Origin: an uncultured Dyadobacter sp.
GTDB taxonomy: Bacteria; Bacteroidota; Bacteroidia; Cytophagales; Spirosomataceae
Length of the DNA: 64,000 nucleotides
Direction: 5' to 3'
NCBI RefSeq assembly: GCF_946482605.1
Contig: NZ_CAMLSE010000035.1
Span: forward strand, 15,316-79,315
The notes beneath the pieces are model-generated. The model was not told the origin of the DNA, did no database searches, and was given only the letters and a program-made list of their open reading frames with translations. Within the stretch, counting starts at the first letter, position 1; every line of letters starts with the position of its first letter. The translations under genes and the position numbers were made by a program. Below are positions 1 through 9,256 of the stretch, in pieces.

Positions 1-762
1 ATTTTCAGGCACCTGGAACATTTCCGGATTCCGGACGACATCGACGACACGGCCTTCGCTTACCTGACGACCACGCCTACACGTGAAGAGCTTTTGTGGC
101 TGAAAGAAAAACTGGCGCTCCATGCGAACGGCAGCAAGCAATGGATCAGGAACACTTATCCGGAATACCGGTCGCTTAAAGCCTATTCGACCTGGTTTGG
201 GAAAAACATGTACATCGAATTTGATGTGAGCGTCCTCAGCAATATCATGTACTGCATTCTGCATTACAAATTACCCTGGAACCACCACGACGATGCCACC
301 CTGGCCTATATCCGATCCGTGATCGAAACCGGGCGGTATCTGGACGCCCCTTTCCGGTGCGCACACCAGTACCCCCGCACGCCATTGATCATTTACCACG
401 TCGCCAGACTAATCGCCGCATTTAACCCGCCCCCATTACAGGCCATCCGTAAAAAGCTGATTGAGGACACCTTAATGCTGCTTTCCGCTACACAGCACCG
501 GATGGACCGGGTCATTCTGTCTACTTCGCTGATCAGGCTTGGCGTTGAGACCACCCGCATTCCGGTGGAAGACTTTACGAACCAGGATTTCAAAGGTTTC
601 TACTTTTTTATTGCCGGCTTGCTTACGGCTTACGAAAACCCATTGCTTTACAGGCTTTCGCACCATCCGCTCTTTCACATGCACTGGACCTGTGAAGCGC
701 ATTGCTGGACATTACTGGCGGAGTATGAAGCATTGTCGATAGAACAAAACCAACACACATGA
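1..762 (+). CDS. uncharacterised helical protein, 5' end missing
   Basis: The frame is open from the first base, so the gene starts before the window and at least 253 residues are visible. I do not recognise the family with certainty. The chain looks all-helical and rich in aromatic residues, histidine and leucine, without a signal peptide or clear membrane segment. An acidic patch PDDIDDTA lies near the visible start and recalls the DDxA-type acidic motifs of alpha/alpha-barrel terpene cyclase or prenyltransferase-like proteins; that resemblance is a weak inference. The stop codon overlaps the start of the downstream reductase by 4 bp (ATGA), so the two are probably translationally coupled and may work in the same reaction, with the reductase supplying electrons. 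Confidence 0.75.
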   Translation: MFRHLEHFRIPDDIDDTAFAYLTTTPTREELLWLKEKLALHANGSKQWIRNTYPEYRSLKAYSTWFGKNMYIEFDVSVLSNIMYCILHYKLPWNHHDDATLAYIRSVIETGRYLDAPFRCAHQYPRTPLIIYHVARLIAAFNPPPLQAIRKKLIEDTLMLLSATQHRMDRVILSTSLIRLGVETTRIPVEDFTNQDFKGFYFFIAGLLTAYENPLLYRLSHHPLFHMHWTCEAHCWTLLAEYEALSIEQNQHT

Positions 763-1814
763 CCGACAACACCATCCAACTGCGTGTCAGGGAGATCATC
801 CGGGAAAGCGACGACACCAAAACATTTGTTTTTGAAACGGCGCCAAACGAGCCATTCCGCTACAAGGCCGGGCAGTTCCTGACCTTTCTGATTGAAATGC
901 ACGGACATGAGGTACGGCGGTCCTATTCTATGAGCTCAGCCCCGGGAGTCGATCCATTCCCTTCCATCACTGTCAAGCGTGTGGCAAACGGCGAAATATC
1001 CCGCTTCTGGATCGATACCGTGCAGGTCGGAGCGACCTTTAAGGCACTTGCGCCGTCGGGCCGGTTCACACTGGAAACGGCCCCGGACAACCTGCCGCGC
1101 GATATCGTGCTGATTGGCGCCGGCAGCGGGATCACGCCCCTGTTTGCCATCATGAAAGACGCATTGACCCACGAGCCCGGCGCACAGGTTACGCTGATAT
1201 ATGCCAGCCGCAATGTACGGAACACCCTTTTCTGGACGCAGATTATCCATTGGCAGTCGCGCTATCCGGAGCGGCTACGGGTAATTCACATTCACAGCCA
1301 GCCCTCCGACGAATGGAACGGGATCAGGGGCAGGATCAACAATACCCGACTGGAACAGCTCGTCGGGCAATCACTGCGATTCAACCAGTCCGAAGCACGC
1401 TTTTACATTTGCGGGCCGTTTGATCTGATGCGGTCGGCCGAAATCACCTTGCATTTCATGGGTTTTCAAACTGCACAGATCCGGAAGGAGAATTTCGTCA
1501 TTATTTCACCACCGCCACCGCCCCCGGATTCCTTCCCGCACGATATCAAACTCCATTTCCGGGCGTCGGCCTATGATCTGCACGTACCGGCGCATTCGAC
1601 TATTCTGGACGCTGCCCTGGCCAATGGTATCCAATTGCCTTACAGCTGCAAAGGCGGGCGGTGCTCAACATGTGCCGCGATCTGCAAAACCGGGGGTATA
1701 CATATGAGCGTCAATGAAGTGCTGACCGACCGCGACCTGGCCGAAGGATGGATACTGACCTGCTCGTCCTATGTGGACAGCGACCATGTGGTAGTGGATT
1801 TCATGCTGCCGTGA
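759..1814 (+). CDS. PaaE/HmpX-type ferredoxin reductase (FAD, NAD(P), 2Fe-2S)
   Basis: A 351-residue cytoplasmic electron-transfer protein. It has an N-terminal FAD-binding FR-type barrel with the flavin motif RSYSMSSAP near residue 52, an NAD(P)-binding domain with GAGSGITPLF and CGPFDLM, and a C-terminal plant-type 2Fe-2S domain. The cluster ligands are Cys297, Cys302, Cys305 and Cys335 (CX4CX2CX29C). This order is that of the phenylacetyl-CoA epoxidase reductase PaaE and related oxygenase reductases, which pass electrons from NAD(P)H to an oxygenase. No paa oxygenase genes (paaA-D) are nearby. The only partner visible is the overlapping upstream helical protein, so the acceptor is unknown. 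A proline run (PPPPPP) at about residue 250 links the reductase and ferredoxin parts. Confidence 0.9.
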   Translation: MTDNTIQLRVREIIRESDDTKTFVFETAPNEPFRYKAGQFLTFLIEMHGHEVRRSYSMSSAPGVDPFPSITVKRVANGEISRFWIDTVQVGATFKALAPSGRFTLETAPDNLPRDIVLIGAGSGITPLFAIMKDALTHEPGAQVTLIYASRNVRNTLFWTQIIHWQSRYPERLRVIHIHSQPSDEWNGIRGRINNTRLEQLVGQSLRFNQSEARFYICGPFDLMRSAEITLHFMGFQTAQIRKENFVIISPPPPPPDSFPHDIKLHFRASAYDLHVPAHSTILDAALANGIQLPYSCKGGRCSTCAAICKTGGIHMSVNEVLTDRDLAEGWILTCSSYVDSDHVVVDFMLP

Positions 1815-1822
1815 TAAGCAAA

Positions 1823-1852
1823 AAAGCGCACGAAACGATGTTCGCGCGCTTT
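1823..1852 (+). terminator. hairpin after reductase gene
   Basis: AAAGCGC pairs with GCGCTTT, then one mismatch and a further 4-bp stem (CGAA/TTCG) close a 6-base loop. It lies 9 bp after the reductase stop. There is no strong U tract, so intrinsic termination is likely but not certain. Confidence 0.55.
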
Positions 1853-2239
1853 GCAGGTTTAGGATTAGAGGAATTTCAATAAATGAATTCCTGAAAAGGT
1901 TAAAGGTTAGGAGTATTAAAGAATAAAATTTTCTTTCTTATCTTATTTACAAAATTACTTGCCAAATTGGTTTTTCCTAGCAAAATTTAAAAAAGTGTTC
2001 GAACACGCACTCTAAAACACCGGCCGGGCTCGTACACGTCAGTAATAACAACTAGTTATTTTTGGCCAGGTAAAACTAAGGCCTCACCGTCACAATCTCA
2101 AATTTATTATAAAAAAAATTTGAAAAATTTTGTATTAAATAGTCGACTTTCGCTAGATCACGACCCATTACCCATGTTCACAATTACTTGTTAGTTTTGT
2201 TAATTAATACCGAAATATACTCCTGAATATTAGTTACGT
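1853..2239. other. AT-rich intergenic region with probable LacI-gene promoter
   Basis: No coding potential is seen. The part from 2095 to 2235 is strongly AT-rich and leads into the LacI-family gene. A Bacteroidota -7 element TAGTTTTG lies at 2192-2199, about 40 bp before the GTG start, but no clear TTG -33 element is found at the right distance. Several short A/T palindromes occur, and none is a convincing LacI operator. Confidence 0.4.
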
Positions 2240-3304
2240 GTGAAAAAGAAAATCGTCAGAATTAAAGATATAGCAGAAAGGGCCCAGACTTCCAAAGGGA
2301 CTGTTGACCGCGTTTTACATAACCGTGGAAGAGTAGCCGACGATGTCCGGGAGCGGATCCTGGCCATTATCAAGGAATTGAACTATGAGCCCAACCTGAT
2401 TGCCCAGTCACTCAAATCGCAACGTGCATTCAATCTTGCTGCGATTATCCCGGATCCAAACCTCGACTCCTATTGGGAAGCACCACATAACGGGGTCGAA
2501 AAAGCGGAAAAAGAACTCAGGCAATACGGGGTCCACGTCACGAAATTCATTTTCAACTCGCACGAAGAGCAGTCCTTCATCGCCAAAGCAAAGGAAATCA
2601 GCCGCGACCATCCCGACGGTCTGCTGATCGCCCCTATCTTTTACAAGGAAGCACTGCCATTTTTTAAAGAGTGGGCTGATCTGAACATTCCCTATGTGTT
2701 GTTCAACACGCAGATCGAGCACGTAGCGCCGCTATGCTATATAGGTCAGGATTCGTACCGGAGCGGGTCGCTGGCGGCCAAAATACTGCGTTTCGGGCTA
2801 CATAAGCCCGGCACGGTGCTCGTGGCACATGTCAATGAGGATATCTCGAACTCTGCCCACCTGATCACCAAGGAAGAAGGCTTCCGGAATTACTTCAAAG
2901 GAGAAAATCTGGAAGGTACATTCAAGGTCATCAGTCAGGAAATCAATTTCCCGGAAGAAGAAGGCCCCGACGCACAACTTGATGTGATACGGGAGAAGTA
3001 TCCGGACCTTGGGGCAGTATACGTGACCAACTCCAAGGCATTTCAGGTGGCAGCCTACCTGGAAAAGAATGCATTAACGGATATCAAACTGGTCGGATAT
3101 GACCTGATTGAGCACAATCAGCAGTATCTCAATAAAGGGGTTATCGATTTTCTGATCAATCAGAACCCATTGGGACAGGGCTATTGGGGAATTCATCAGC
3201 TGGCCAACCACCTGATTTTCAAGAAGGAGATTCCTGATATCAAATTCCTCCCGCTCGACATTATTACCAAGGAAAACCTGGATTATTACCTGGATCCGCA
3301 ATGA
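2240..3304 (+). CDS. LacI-family transcriptional regulator
   Basis: 354 residues starting at a GTG. The first 60 residues form a LacI-type DNA-binding domain (IKDIAERAQTSKGTVDRVLH then LNYEPNLIAQSLKSQ, the hinge region). The remainder is a periplasmic-binding-protein-like sensor domain of the sugar-binding class (AAIIPDPNLDSYW near residue 69, VGYDLIEHN near residue 284). It is a cytoplasmic repressor or activator whose effector is probably a sugar or polyol. The DNA-recognition helix reads GTVDRVLHNRG, with Asp where many LacI proteins have Ser. No sugar transporter or catabolic operon lies next to it; the nearest glycosidase is the GH1 gene about 10 kb away, so its target is not evident. 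Confidence 0.9.
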   Translation: MKKKIVRIKDIAERAQTSKGTVDRVLHNRGRVADDVRERILAIIKELNYEPNLIAQSLKSQRAFNLAAIIPDPNLDSYWEAPHNGVEKAEKELRQYGVHVTKFIFNSHEEQSFIAKAKEISRDHPDGLLIAPIFYKEALPFFKEWADLNIPYVLFNTQIEHVAPLCYIGQDSYRSGSLAAKILRFGLHKPGTVLVAHVNEDISNSAHLITKEEGFRNYFKGENLEGTFKVISQEINFPEEEGPDAQLDVIREKYPDLGAVYVTNSKAFQVAAYLEKNALTDIKLVGYDLIEHNQQYLNKGVIDFLINQNPLGQGYWGIHQLANHLIFKKEIPDIKFLPLDIITKENLDYYLDPQ

Positions 3305-3313
3305 TCTCCTCAG

Positions 3314-3333
3314 GGGAGGCTGCAATGCCTCCC
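3314..3333. terminator. bidirectional hairpin between convergent genes
   Basis: Perfect 7-bp stem GGGAGGC/GCCTCCC with a 6-base loop. It sits between the stop of the LacI-family gene (3304) and the stop of the convergent aminopeptidase gene (3339), so it can serve both. The flanking T content is modest. Confidence 0.55.
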
Positions 3334-3338
3334 GCTAT

Positions 3339-5933
3339 TTACAGATCGCCGAACTGACTGTACATCTCTTTCAGCTTGGGTTCTGTTTCTTTCGCACGGA
3401 TGTCCTTGCGAAGCGCAGACACACCCTGAATGTCGGTAAGCAAACCAAGCGCCTGGAATGCTCCGAAACGCACGAAGTAAGATGGATTGTCCCGGGCGAG
3501 CCCTTCGAGGATTGGGATGCTCTTACGCTGAATATCTTGTTTTGACTTGATCAGGTATTTACCGAAAACTTGCAGAAAATTATACTTTTCGGTCGGCTTC
3601 ATCGCCTTCATTTTGGCTAAAAACCAATCAAACCGCTCCGGCTGGGCCAGGCCCGCATAATAGTTGCCGACGGACGTAACAATGGCGTCATTCGGGGAAT
3701 TTTCGAATTGAGCCGCAATTTCATTAGCGTCGTTGGGTTGCCCCATCAGGTATTTTTCAATGGCAACCGATACCACCAGGTAGGAACTGTCGCTCAATGC
3801 TTCCCGAAAGATCGGATCGCTGTTGTTGTCTCCGAATGACGCCAATGTGATAATGGCCTCCGACCGGACCTGCGGATGCGCGTCGATCCGCGCCCTGCTC
3901 TGGATCACCTTTTCGATATCGGCAAACCCGGCGCCATCATATTCGGCAAAGTTACTGATTGCCATCTGGCGGAATTTCCAGAACGGATCTTCCATGGCTT
4001 TCACCAGGATATTCTTGACAGTACTGTCGGCAAGTCCTCCCTCCAACGATGAAAGTGCTTCATATTTATGTAAAAAGCGATCCGAGTTCAGATACTGGAA
4101 TGCCATTTCCGGACGATTCTTTTCATGCTCTATTACGCCGAGCAACTGCGCTTCGGCATCAAAAATGACCAGGTCGGGCTTTTTCGCAGCCGGAAATTCA
4201 AGGGTTTGGCTGGCTTTTTCCAACACCACATCATAGCGGTTCTTCTTCCCTCCTACCCACACATCCACTTTAAGCGGCAAGCGATAAACCGTCGTGGCAA
4301 GGGTATCCTGTGCCTGCTTGATTTTCAACAACACTTTGCCCGTCGTAGCCGCATACTCCTGTTGTATTTTCAAAACAGGATGTCCGGGCCTGTGAAACCA
4401 CTGATCAAAGAACCAGTTAAGATCCTGCCCGGTTACTTTTTCAAATGCCATTCTGAGATCATCGATTTCCGCGGTCCCGAGGGCATTTGTTTTCAGGTAC
4501 ATTTGAAGTGAGGCAAAAAACGCGTCGTCACCTACATACGTGCGCAACATGTGCAGAATGCGACCGCCCTTCGCGTACGAGTGGCTATCGAACATATTCT
4601 CGCGGTCCTTATAAAAGTACCGGATCATCGGGACCTGTTTCGTTTCCGACTCGGTCAGGTATTCCTTCAATTCCTGCAAGTTACCCCAGTCGGCCTCATA
4701 CCGGCCGTCGTTGTACTCGCTCCACAGATACTCAGAGTAGTTGGCAAACGATTCATTCAATGGCAATTGCCCCCATTCCTCGGCCGTAACATAGTCGCCA
4801 AACCAATGGTGTGCCAGTTCGTGAGCGATCACAGCGTCTGAATTTCCATCGACCAGTGAACGGGTATCATTCTGTACTCCCTCTTCATGCACGGTGGCTG
4901 TAGTATTTTCCATCGCGCCTGCTACGAAATCACGCACGGCGATCTGGCTGTACTTTTCCCACGGAAATGGCACGCCGAACACATTGGAAAAGAAGCCGAT
5001 CATCTCGGGAGTGCGGCCAAAAATAGCCTCAGCATCGGCCGCATATTTGGGCTCCACGTAGTAGCTTAGCTCCAACCCATTCGGCATCATATCTTTTGTA
5101 ACGGCGAAGTCGCCCACCGCCATCATCACCAGGTAGGGTGCGTGCGGCAACGACTGCCTCCAATGGTCAGTGCGAACACCCTTTTCGCCCTCTTGCTGCC
5201 CGATCAGCAAGCCGTTCGAAAGCGTTTTGTAGGTGCTGTCGACGGTCATATAAATATCCTGTGTAAATTTCTGGTTCGGCGCATCGATCGTAGGGAACCA
5301 GCAGGAGCTGCCTTCCGTCTCGCCCTGGGTCCATATCTGGCGCGGTTTGCCTTCATCGAGGCCATCGGCATTGATAAAGTATAACCCCTTATCGGAGGCG
5401 CTGTCATCGGCTTTGCCCCTGGGCACATCGTTGGGGCGGGCTACGTAGTCTATTTTCACAAAAAGCGTGTCCTTTCTGGTATACTCCTGCCCCAGCTTGA
5501 TGACGAGCTTTCGCTTGTCGTAGCTATATTCGAGCTTCTTTTTAGTCTTCGAGTTGATTTCCGCCGCAGAAAGATCGCCATAATTGCCATTTGTATCCAT
5601 CAATGCAACGGCTTTGATATCAAAACCTTTCGCATCCAGCTCTAGTGTATTCTGGGGATAAAAATGGGGTTTGAATTTCAGGATGGCAGACGCGGGCACC
5701 TGCTGCTTTACCCAATCAAACCGGACATCCAGCCGGGTGTAAAGAATGTCGTTTCTTTTCGCGCGTTCCGGGCGGTAAGGCCCTTTTGGCGTTACTGTTC
5801 CAGGATTTCGTCTGAATAATGTATCGGCTTTATCGCTGGCTGCCGCCTGTACGCTGAATGACAGAAAGAGTAAAAAACCAAAAAAAGTGAAGATCAATCG
5901 GTTCCAAAAAAGTCCTTTATGATAACCGGTCAT
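3339..5933 (-). CDS. M1-family zinc aminopeptidase, exported
   Basis: 864 residues from the chosen ATG at 5933; that start gives a signal peptide (MTGYHKGLFW... ending near SVQA), whereas an ATG 12 codons earlier adds residues that do not fit one. The catalytic signature is complete: substrate-recognition motif GAMEN, then HELAHHW with the third zinc ligand Glu 18 residues on in LNESFANYSEY. It should cleave N-terminal residues from peptides in the periplasm or outer membrane. The last 250 residues contain helical HEAT-like repeats (FWKFRQMAISNFAEY, HPQVRSEAIITLASFG), as in ERAP/tricorn-interacting-type M1 enzymes. Upstream on the same strand is the LolC-like permease, 77 bp away. Confidence 0.92.
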   Translation of the reverse strand: MTGYHKGLFWNRLIFTFFGFLLFLSFSVQAAASDKADTLFRRNPGTVTPKGPYRPERAKRNDILYTRLDVRFDWVKQQVPASAILKFKPHFYPQNTLELDAKGFDIKAVALMDTNGNYGDLSAAEINSKTKKKLEYSYDKRKLVIKLGQEYTRKDTLFVKIDYVARPNDVPRGKADDSASDKGLYFINADGLDEGKPRQIWTQGETEGSSCWFPTIDAPNQKFTQDIYMTVDSTYKTLSNGLLIGQQEGEKGVRTDHWRQSLPHAPYLVMMAVGDFAVTKDMMPNGLELSYYVEPKYAADAEAIFGRTPEMIGFFSNVFGVPFPWEKYSQIAVRDFVAGAMENTTATVHEEGVQNDTRSLVDGNSDAVIAHELAHHWFGDYVTAEEWGQLPLNESFANYSEYLWSEYNDGRYEADWGNLQELKEYLTESETKQVPMIRYFYKDRENMFDSHSYAKGGRILHMLRTYVGDDAFFASLQMYLKTNALGTAEIDDLRMAFEKVTGQDLNWFFDQWFHRPGHPVLKIQQEYAATTGKVLLKIKQAQDTLATTVYRLPLKVDVWVGGKKNRYDVVLEKASQTLEFPAAKKPDLVIFDAEAQLLGVIEHEKNRPEMAFQYLNSDRFLHKYEALSSLEGGLADSTVKNILVKAMEDPFWKFRQMAISNFAEYDGAGFADIEKVIQSRARIDAHPQVRSEAIITLASFGDNNSDPIFREALSDSSYLVVSVAIEKYLMGQPNDANEIAAQFENSPNDAIVTSVGNYYAGLAQPERFDWFLAKMKAMKPTEKYNFLQVFGKYLIKSKQDIQRKSIPILEGLARDNPSYFVRFGAFQALGLLTDIQGVSALRKDIRAKETEPKLKEMYSQFGDL

Positions 5934-6010
5934 GTTTATTGTGTGATTGATTGCCAGGAAGTAAGTCAATGTAATTCAGTTAATGTTCTTTGTTTCCGCT
6001 CCAAAACATA

Positions 6011-7237
6011 TCAGACCCGCAATAATGCACCGGCATCTGCCGCCCTGCGCGCGGGTATGTAGGAAACAGCCATAGTTATCATAACGACAATAATCCCTGT
6101 GTAGAGTATGTCTTCCCATATTAATTTAACCGGATAGGCATCGACCAGCGAGGTGGTCATACCCATTGATACCAGACCGTAACGAATCTGCAGCCAGCAT
6201 ATAGCCATCCCTCCCAACAGCCCCGCAACGGAACCCGACAGTGCAACGATCGCCCCCTCAGCCATGAATATTTTCCGGATCAGGGATGGCGTCGCGCCCA
6301 TGGCATAGAGCATTGAAACGTCCTTCTTCTTTTCAATGGCCAACATGCTCAATGAGAAGAATATATTGATTGCGGCCACTAAAATAATGAGGGATAGCGT
6401 GACTGCTACAAAAAGCTTTTCCATTTTTATTGCCCGCAACAAATCGGCGTTCAGCGAATCCCTGTCTTTGACCGTAAACCGGTTGCCTAAAACAGCTTGC
6501 AATGCTTCCGCCACATCGGCTTCGGTATAACCGGGCTCCACATAAATTTCGAGTGCGGAGCGGCTTCCCTGGTATTGCATCAGCTCTTCCACCTGCCTGA
6601 TCGGCGCGATCACGTAGTCATCGTAGCGCGTTTCGATGAAGAAAATACCACCGGGACGTAATGTCAGCTGATTAAATGCTTCCGGTGATGTCAGGTTCAG
6701 TGTTTTACTTCCAGTGCGCGGGTAAAGTAATTCCAGCGGTGTAAAAACGTCCTCCAGCGAAATCGACAACGCATTTCTGACACCCTCCGCGATCACTGCG
6801 AAAGGCGTACCGTTCCCTCCGTAAAGCCGTGTGGAGCCTTCCACGATCGCCGTGTCCAGGTTCCCCTGCACTTCAAAAGTACTATCCACGCCCTTCAAAC
6901 GGACGATTGTTTGCTGGTTTCCGTATCTGGCCAATGCATTGTCCTCTACCACCTGGGTTACCCGCAACACTCCCCGCGTTTTTTTCACCTCATTGAGAAG
7001 AGCCACGGTCATTTTGAAGCGCTTCCCCTCAGTAGGGATAACGCGCACATCGGCGTCGAAGGTTTTGAATATCTTACGGTTCAGCTCCTCCATCCCGTTG
7101 AACACGGATAGGACCACTACCATAGCCATCGTGCCTACCGCCACACCAGCCATGGCGATGCGCGCGATAACGCTGATAAAGCTTCTTTTGTTACGTGAAA
7201 AAAAGTAGCGAATGGCAATCCGATAAGAGATATCCAT
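6011..7237 (-). CDS. LolC/LolE-like FtsX-domain ABC permease
   Basis: 408 residues with the LolC/E layout: one N-terminal membrane helix (residues about 22-45), a long periplasmic domain, and three C-terminal helices forming an FtsX domain (residues about 275-400). The N-terminus (MDISYRIAIRYFFSRNKRSF) and the MAGVAVGTMAMVVVLSVFNG helix are typical of lipoprotein-releasing permeases. Such a permease pairs with LolD to hand lipoproteins from the inner membrane to a carrier. No LolD ATPase gene lies next to it. In Bacteroidota a single LolC/E-type protein may form a homodimer; that is family knowledge, not shown here. rbfA lies 17 bp upstream on the same strand, so the two are probably co-transcribed. 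Confidence 0.85.
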   Translation of the reverse strand: MDISYRIAIRYFFSRNKRSFISVIARIAMAGVAVGTMAMVVVLSVFNGMEELNRKIFKTFDADVRVIPTEGKRFKMTVALLNEVKKTRGVLRVTQVVEDNALARYGNQQTIVRLKGVDSTFEVQGNLDTAIVEGSTRLYGGNGTPFAVIAEGVRNALSISLEDVFTPLELLYPRTGSKTLNLTSPEAFNQLTLRPGGIFFIETRYDDYVIAPIRQVEELMQYQGSRSALEIYVEPGYTEADVAEALQAVLGNRFTVKDRDSLNADLLRAIKMEKLFVAVTLSLIILVAAINIFFSLSMLAIEKKKDVSMLYAMGATPSLIRKIFMAEGAIVALSGSVAGLLGGMAICWLQIRYGLVSMGMTTSLVDAYPVKLIWEDILYTGIIVVMITMAVSYIPARRAADAGALLRV

Positions 7238-7254
7238 GACGTCCGGGATTCAGA

Positions 7255-7638
7255 TCAATTGGCCTCTTCCTCGTCGTCGGGCTGAGCGGGGGGAATGACG
7301 AGATCCGAAAAGAGCAGATCCATTTTAGCCGCGTACTCCGCGGTGTCATCGATATAAAATTGCAGATGCGGCACGATCCGCAACTGATGCCTGACTCTTT
7401 CAGCCAGTTTCTGGCGTATGAAACGGGTATTTTCCCGGATTGTCTCGAGTAACATCGATTTATTCCTGTCGGGAAGGAAGCTCAGGTATGCCCTGGCAAT
7501 GCTCAGGTCAGGCGTCACGCGCACTGCCGTGATCGTCACAAAAGCCCCACTGGTAAGATGTTGCGCGTCCTTCTGGAAAATCTCTCCAAGGTCCTTTTGT
7601 ATCTGCCTGCCTACTTTTTGTTGTCTTTTAGATTCCAT
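7255..7638 (-). CDS. rbfA: ribosome-binding factor A
   Basis: 127 residues, the usual size of RbfA, a KH-like protein that binds the 30S subunit and helps mature the 5' end of 16S rRNA. Recognised by the N-terminus (SKRQQKVGRQIQKDLGEIFQ), the VTITAVRVTPDLSIARAYLSF core, and VPHLQFYIDDTAEYAAKMDLLF near the C-terminus. The acidic tail DDEEEAN is common in the family. It is the first gene of a probable two-gene unit with the LolC-like permease. The 205 bp between it and the divergent DUF6427-like gene hold no other gene. Confidence 0.93.
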   Translation of the reverse strand: MESKRQQKVGRQIQKDLGEIFQKDAQHLTSGAFVTITAVRVTPDLSIARAYLSFLPDRNKSMLLETIRENTRFIRQKLAERVRHQLRIVPHLQFYIDDTAEYAAKMDLLFSDLVIPPAQPDDEEEAN

Positions 7639-7843
7639 GTGTCAAATCGTTATCCGGAGGGACCACTGCCTGTCTTGTTAGCCATTCCTGCTCCGCAAGT
7701 TAGGACGATGTAAACTTACTTCTCCTAAATCACTCCCTCACTCCTATAATAGCACAAATATCCATACTTATTTTGTTTTTGTAGAACCCGGCATTGTAAT
7801 TTCGTGAAACTTATTCCCATCAGAGACATAATCCGGCTGCTTC

Positions 7844-9256
7844 TTGCTTAGTTTTTTTCGCGTCAATGCACGGTATCAGACCATCAGTCTGGTCGTATTC
7901 TTCCTGCTGCTCCGGCTACCCTTTTTCCTGGGTGGGGCACCTATGCTGATCCCTGAACTCAGCTGGATGCTAGTCGGTGAACAAATGGGGCGCGGCTTTA
8001 TGCTTTACCGGGATGTGTGGGATAATGTGAGCCCCTTTTCGGGGCTGACTTACTGGCTCATCGACAGCCTCTTTGGCCGGGCGCAGTGGATTTACCAGTT
8101 TGCGGCAATGGGAGTATCGATCGTCCAGATCCTGTATTTCAACTACGTGATCTATTCACGGGACGTCTTTCCTGAACGGACCTTCCTGCCCGGAGCATTG
8201 TACGCACTTTTTCTGAACATTTCATTCGACATGGGGACGTTGTCCCCCATGCTCATTGCGAACACATTCCTGCTCTTCGCATTCGGCTCGATCGTCAAAA
8301 TGCTGGTGAGAAGAGAAGTTACCAACCAGGTTTTCGAGCTGGGGCTCTACATCGGGATCGCTACGTTGTTCTACTTACCGGCTTCCCTCTTCATGATCTG
8401 GGCGTTCCTTGTTTTGCTGTTTTATACCGGATCTACATTCCGCCACCATTTGCTTGGGTTGTTCGGGTCTGTTTTCCCGCTCCTGATGGTCGTGTTGTTT
8501 TTCTATCTCAACAATGGAATCGAAAGCCTGAACCGCAACCTGCTTACATCCGTTTTTCAGGTGAAGCAATACAATCTCAATGATTTTTCATCCCTTCTGG
8601 CGTCGTTGGTCCTCCCGCTGGGTTTCGGGATCATGGGTTTTATGCGGATATTCACCACCCTCCGGTTTGTCAACTATCAGACCAGGATTCAGCAGGTAAT
8701 GGCGCTCTGGTTTATTGTAGCAGTGTTTACAATTCCCCTGATGCAGTTCCTCGCACCGATGCAATTCGTCATATTTGTCCCGCCGGCCGCATTTTTCGCC
8801 ACTCACTATTTCCAGAGTTTCAAAAAGAACAGTTGGGCGGATGAATTGCAGTTTACCCTGATGGGCGCTGCCATTATCCTGATCCAGTATCAGGGATTAA
8901 GGGGAGTACTTCCGGGAGTTGCGATGGGTAAACTTGAAAACCTGAGGGCCAAACCGGCCAATTTGCCCGAACAGATACGCAACAAACGAATACTCGTACT
9001 CGGGCAGAACTCGGGGGAATACATCAATAATTTTACTGCTACGCCCTATCTCAACTGGGAGCTGGCCAGCTACGATTTACAAAACCTGGATAATTTCGAC
9101 AGCGTAATCCATGTCTACAACAATTTCAGGAAGGATCCGCCGGATTACGTGATCGATAAGGTGAATATCATGCCGAAACTGCTGAACCGAGTTCCGGCAT
9201 TGAAGAAGCAATATGACCGCAGCCCCTGGAAGGGCATTTATCAGCGGATCGACTAG
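7844..9256 (+). CDS. polytopic membrane protein, DUF6427-like
   Basis: 470 residues from a TTG start; an in-frame stop at 7829-7831 rules out any earlier start and no ATG lies close by. About ten hydrophobic helices fill residues 12-350 (for example LVVFFLLLRLPFF, FGSVFPLLMVVLFFYL, LVLPLGFGIMGFM), followed by a soluble C-terminal tail of about 110 residues. This matches the Bacteroidota inner-membrane family annotated as DUF6427, whose function is not established. Asp/Trp-rich loops (MLYRDVWDNVSPFSGLTYW) between the early helices recall GT-C-like membrane enzymes, but I cannot assign an activity. Its 3' end overlaps that of rpiB by 4 bp on the opposite strand. Confidence 0.75.
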   Translation: MLSFFRVNARYQTISLVVFFLLLRLPFFLGGAPMLIPELSWMLVGEQMGRGFMLYRDVWDNVSPFSGLTYWLIDSLFGRAQWIYQFAAMGVSIVQILYFNYVIYSRDVFPERTFLPGALYALFLNISFDMGTLSPMLIANTFLLFAFGSIVKMLVRREVTNQVFELGLYIGIATLFYLPASLFMIWAFLVLLFYTGSTFRHHLLGLFGSVFPLLMVVLFFYLNNGIESLNRNLLTSVFQVKQYNLNDFSSLLASLVLPLGFGIMGFMRIFTTLRFVNYQTRIQQVMALWFIVAVFTIPLMQFLAPMQFVIFVPPAAFFATHYFQSFKKNSWADELQFTLMGAAIILIQYQGLRGVLPGVAMGKLENLRAKPANLPEQIRNKRILVLGQNSGEYINNFTATPYLNWELASYDLQNLDNFDSVIHVYNNFRKDPPDYVIDKVNIMPKLLNRVPALKKQYDRSPWKGIYQRID

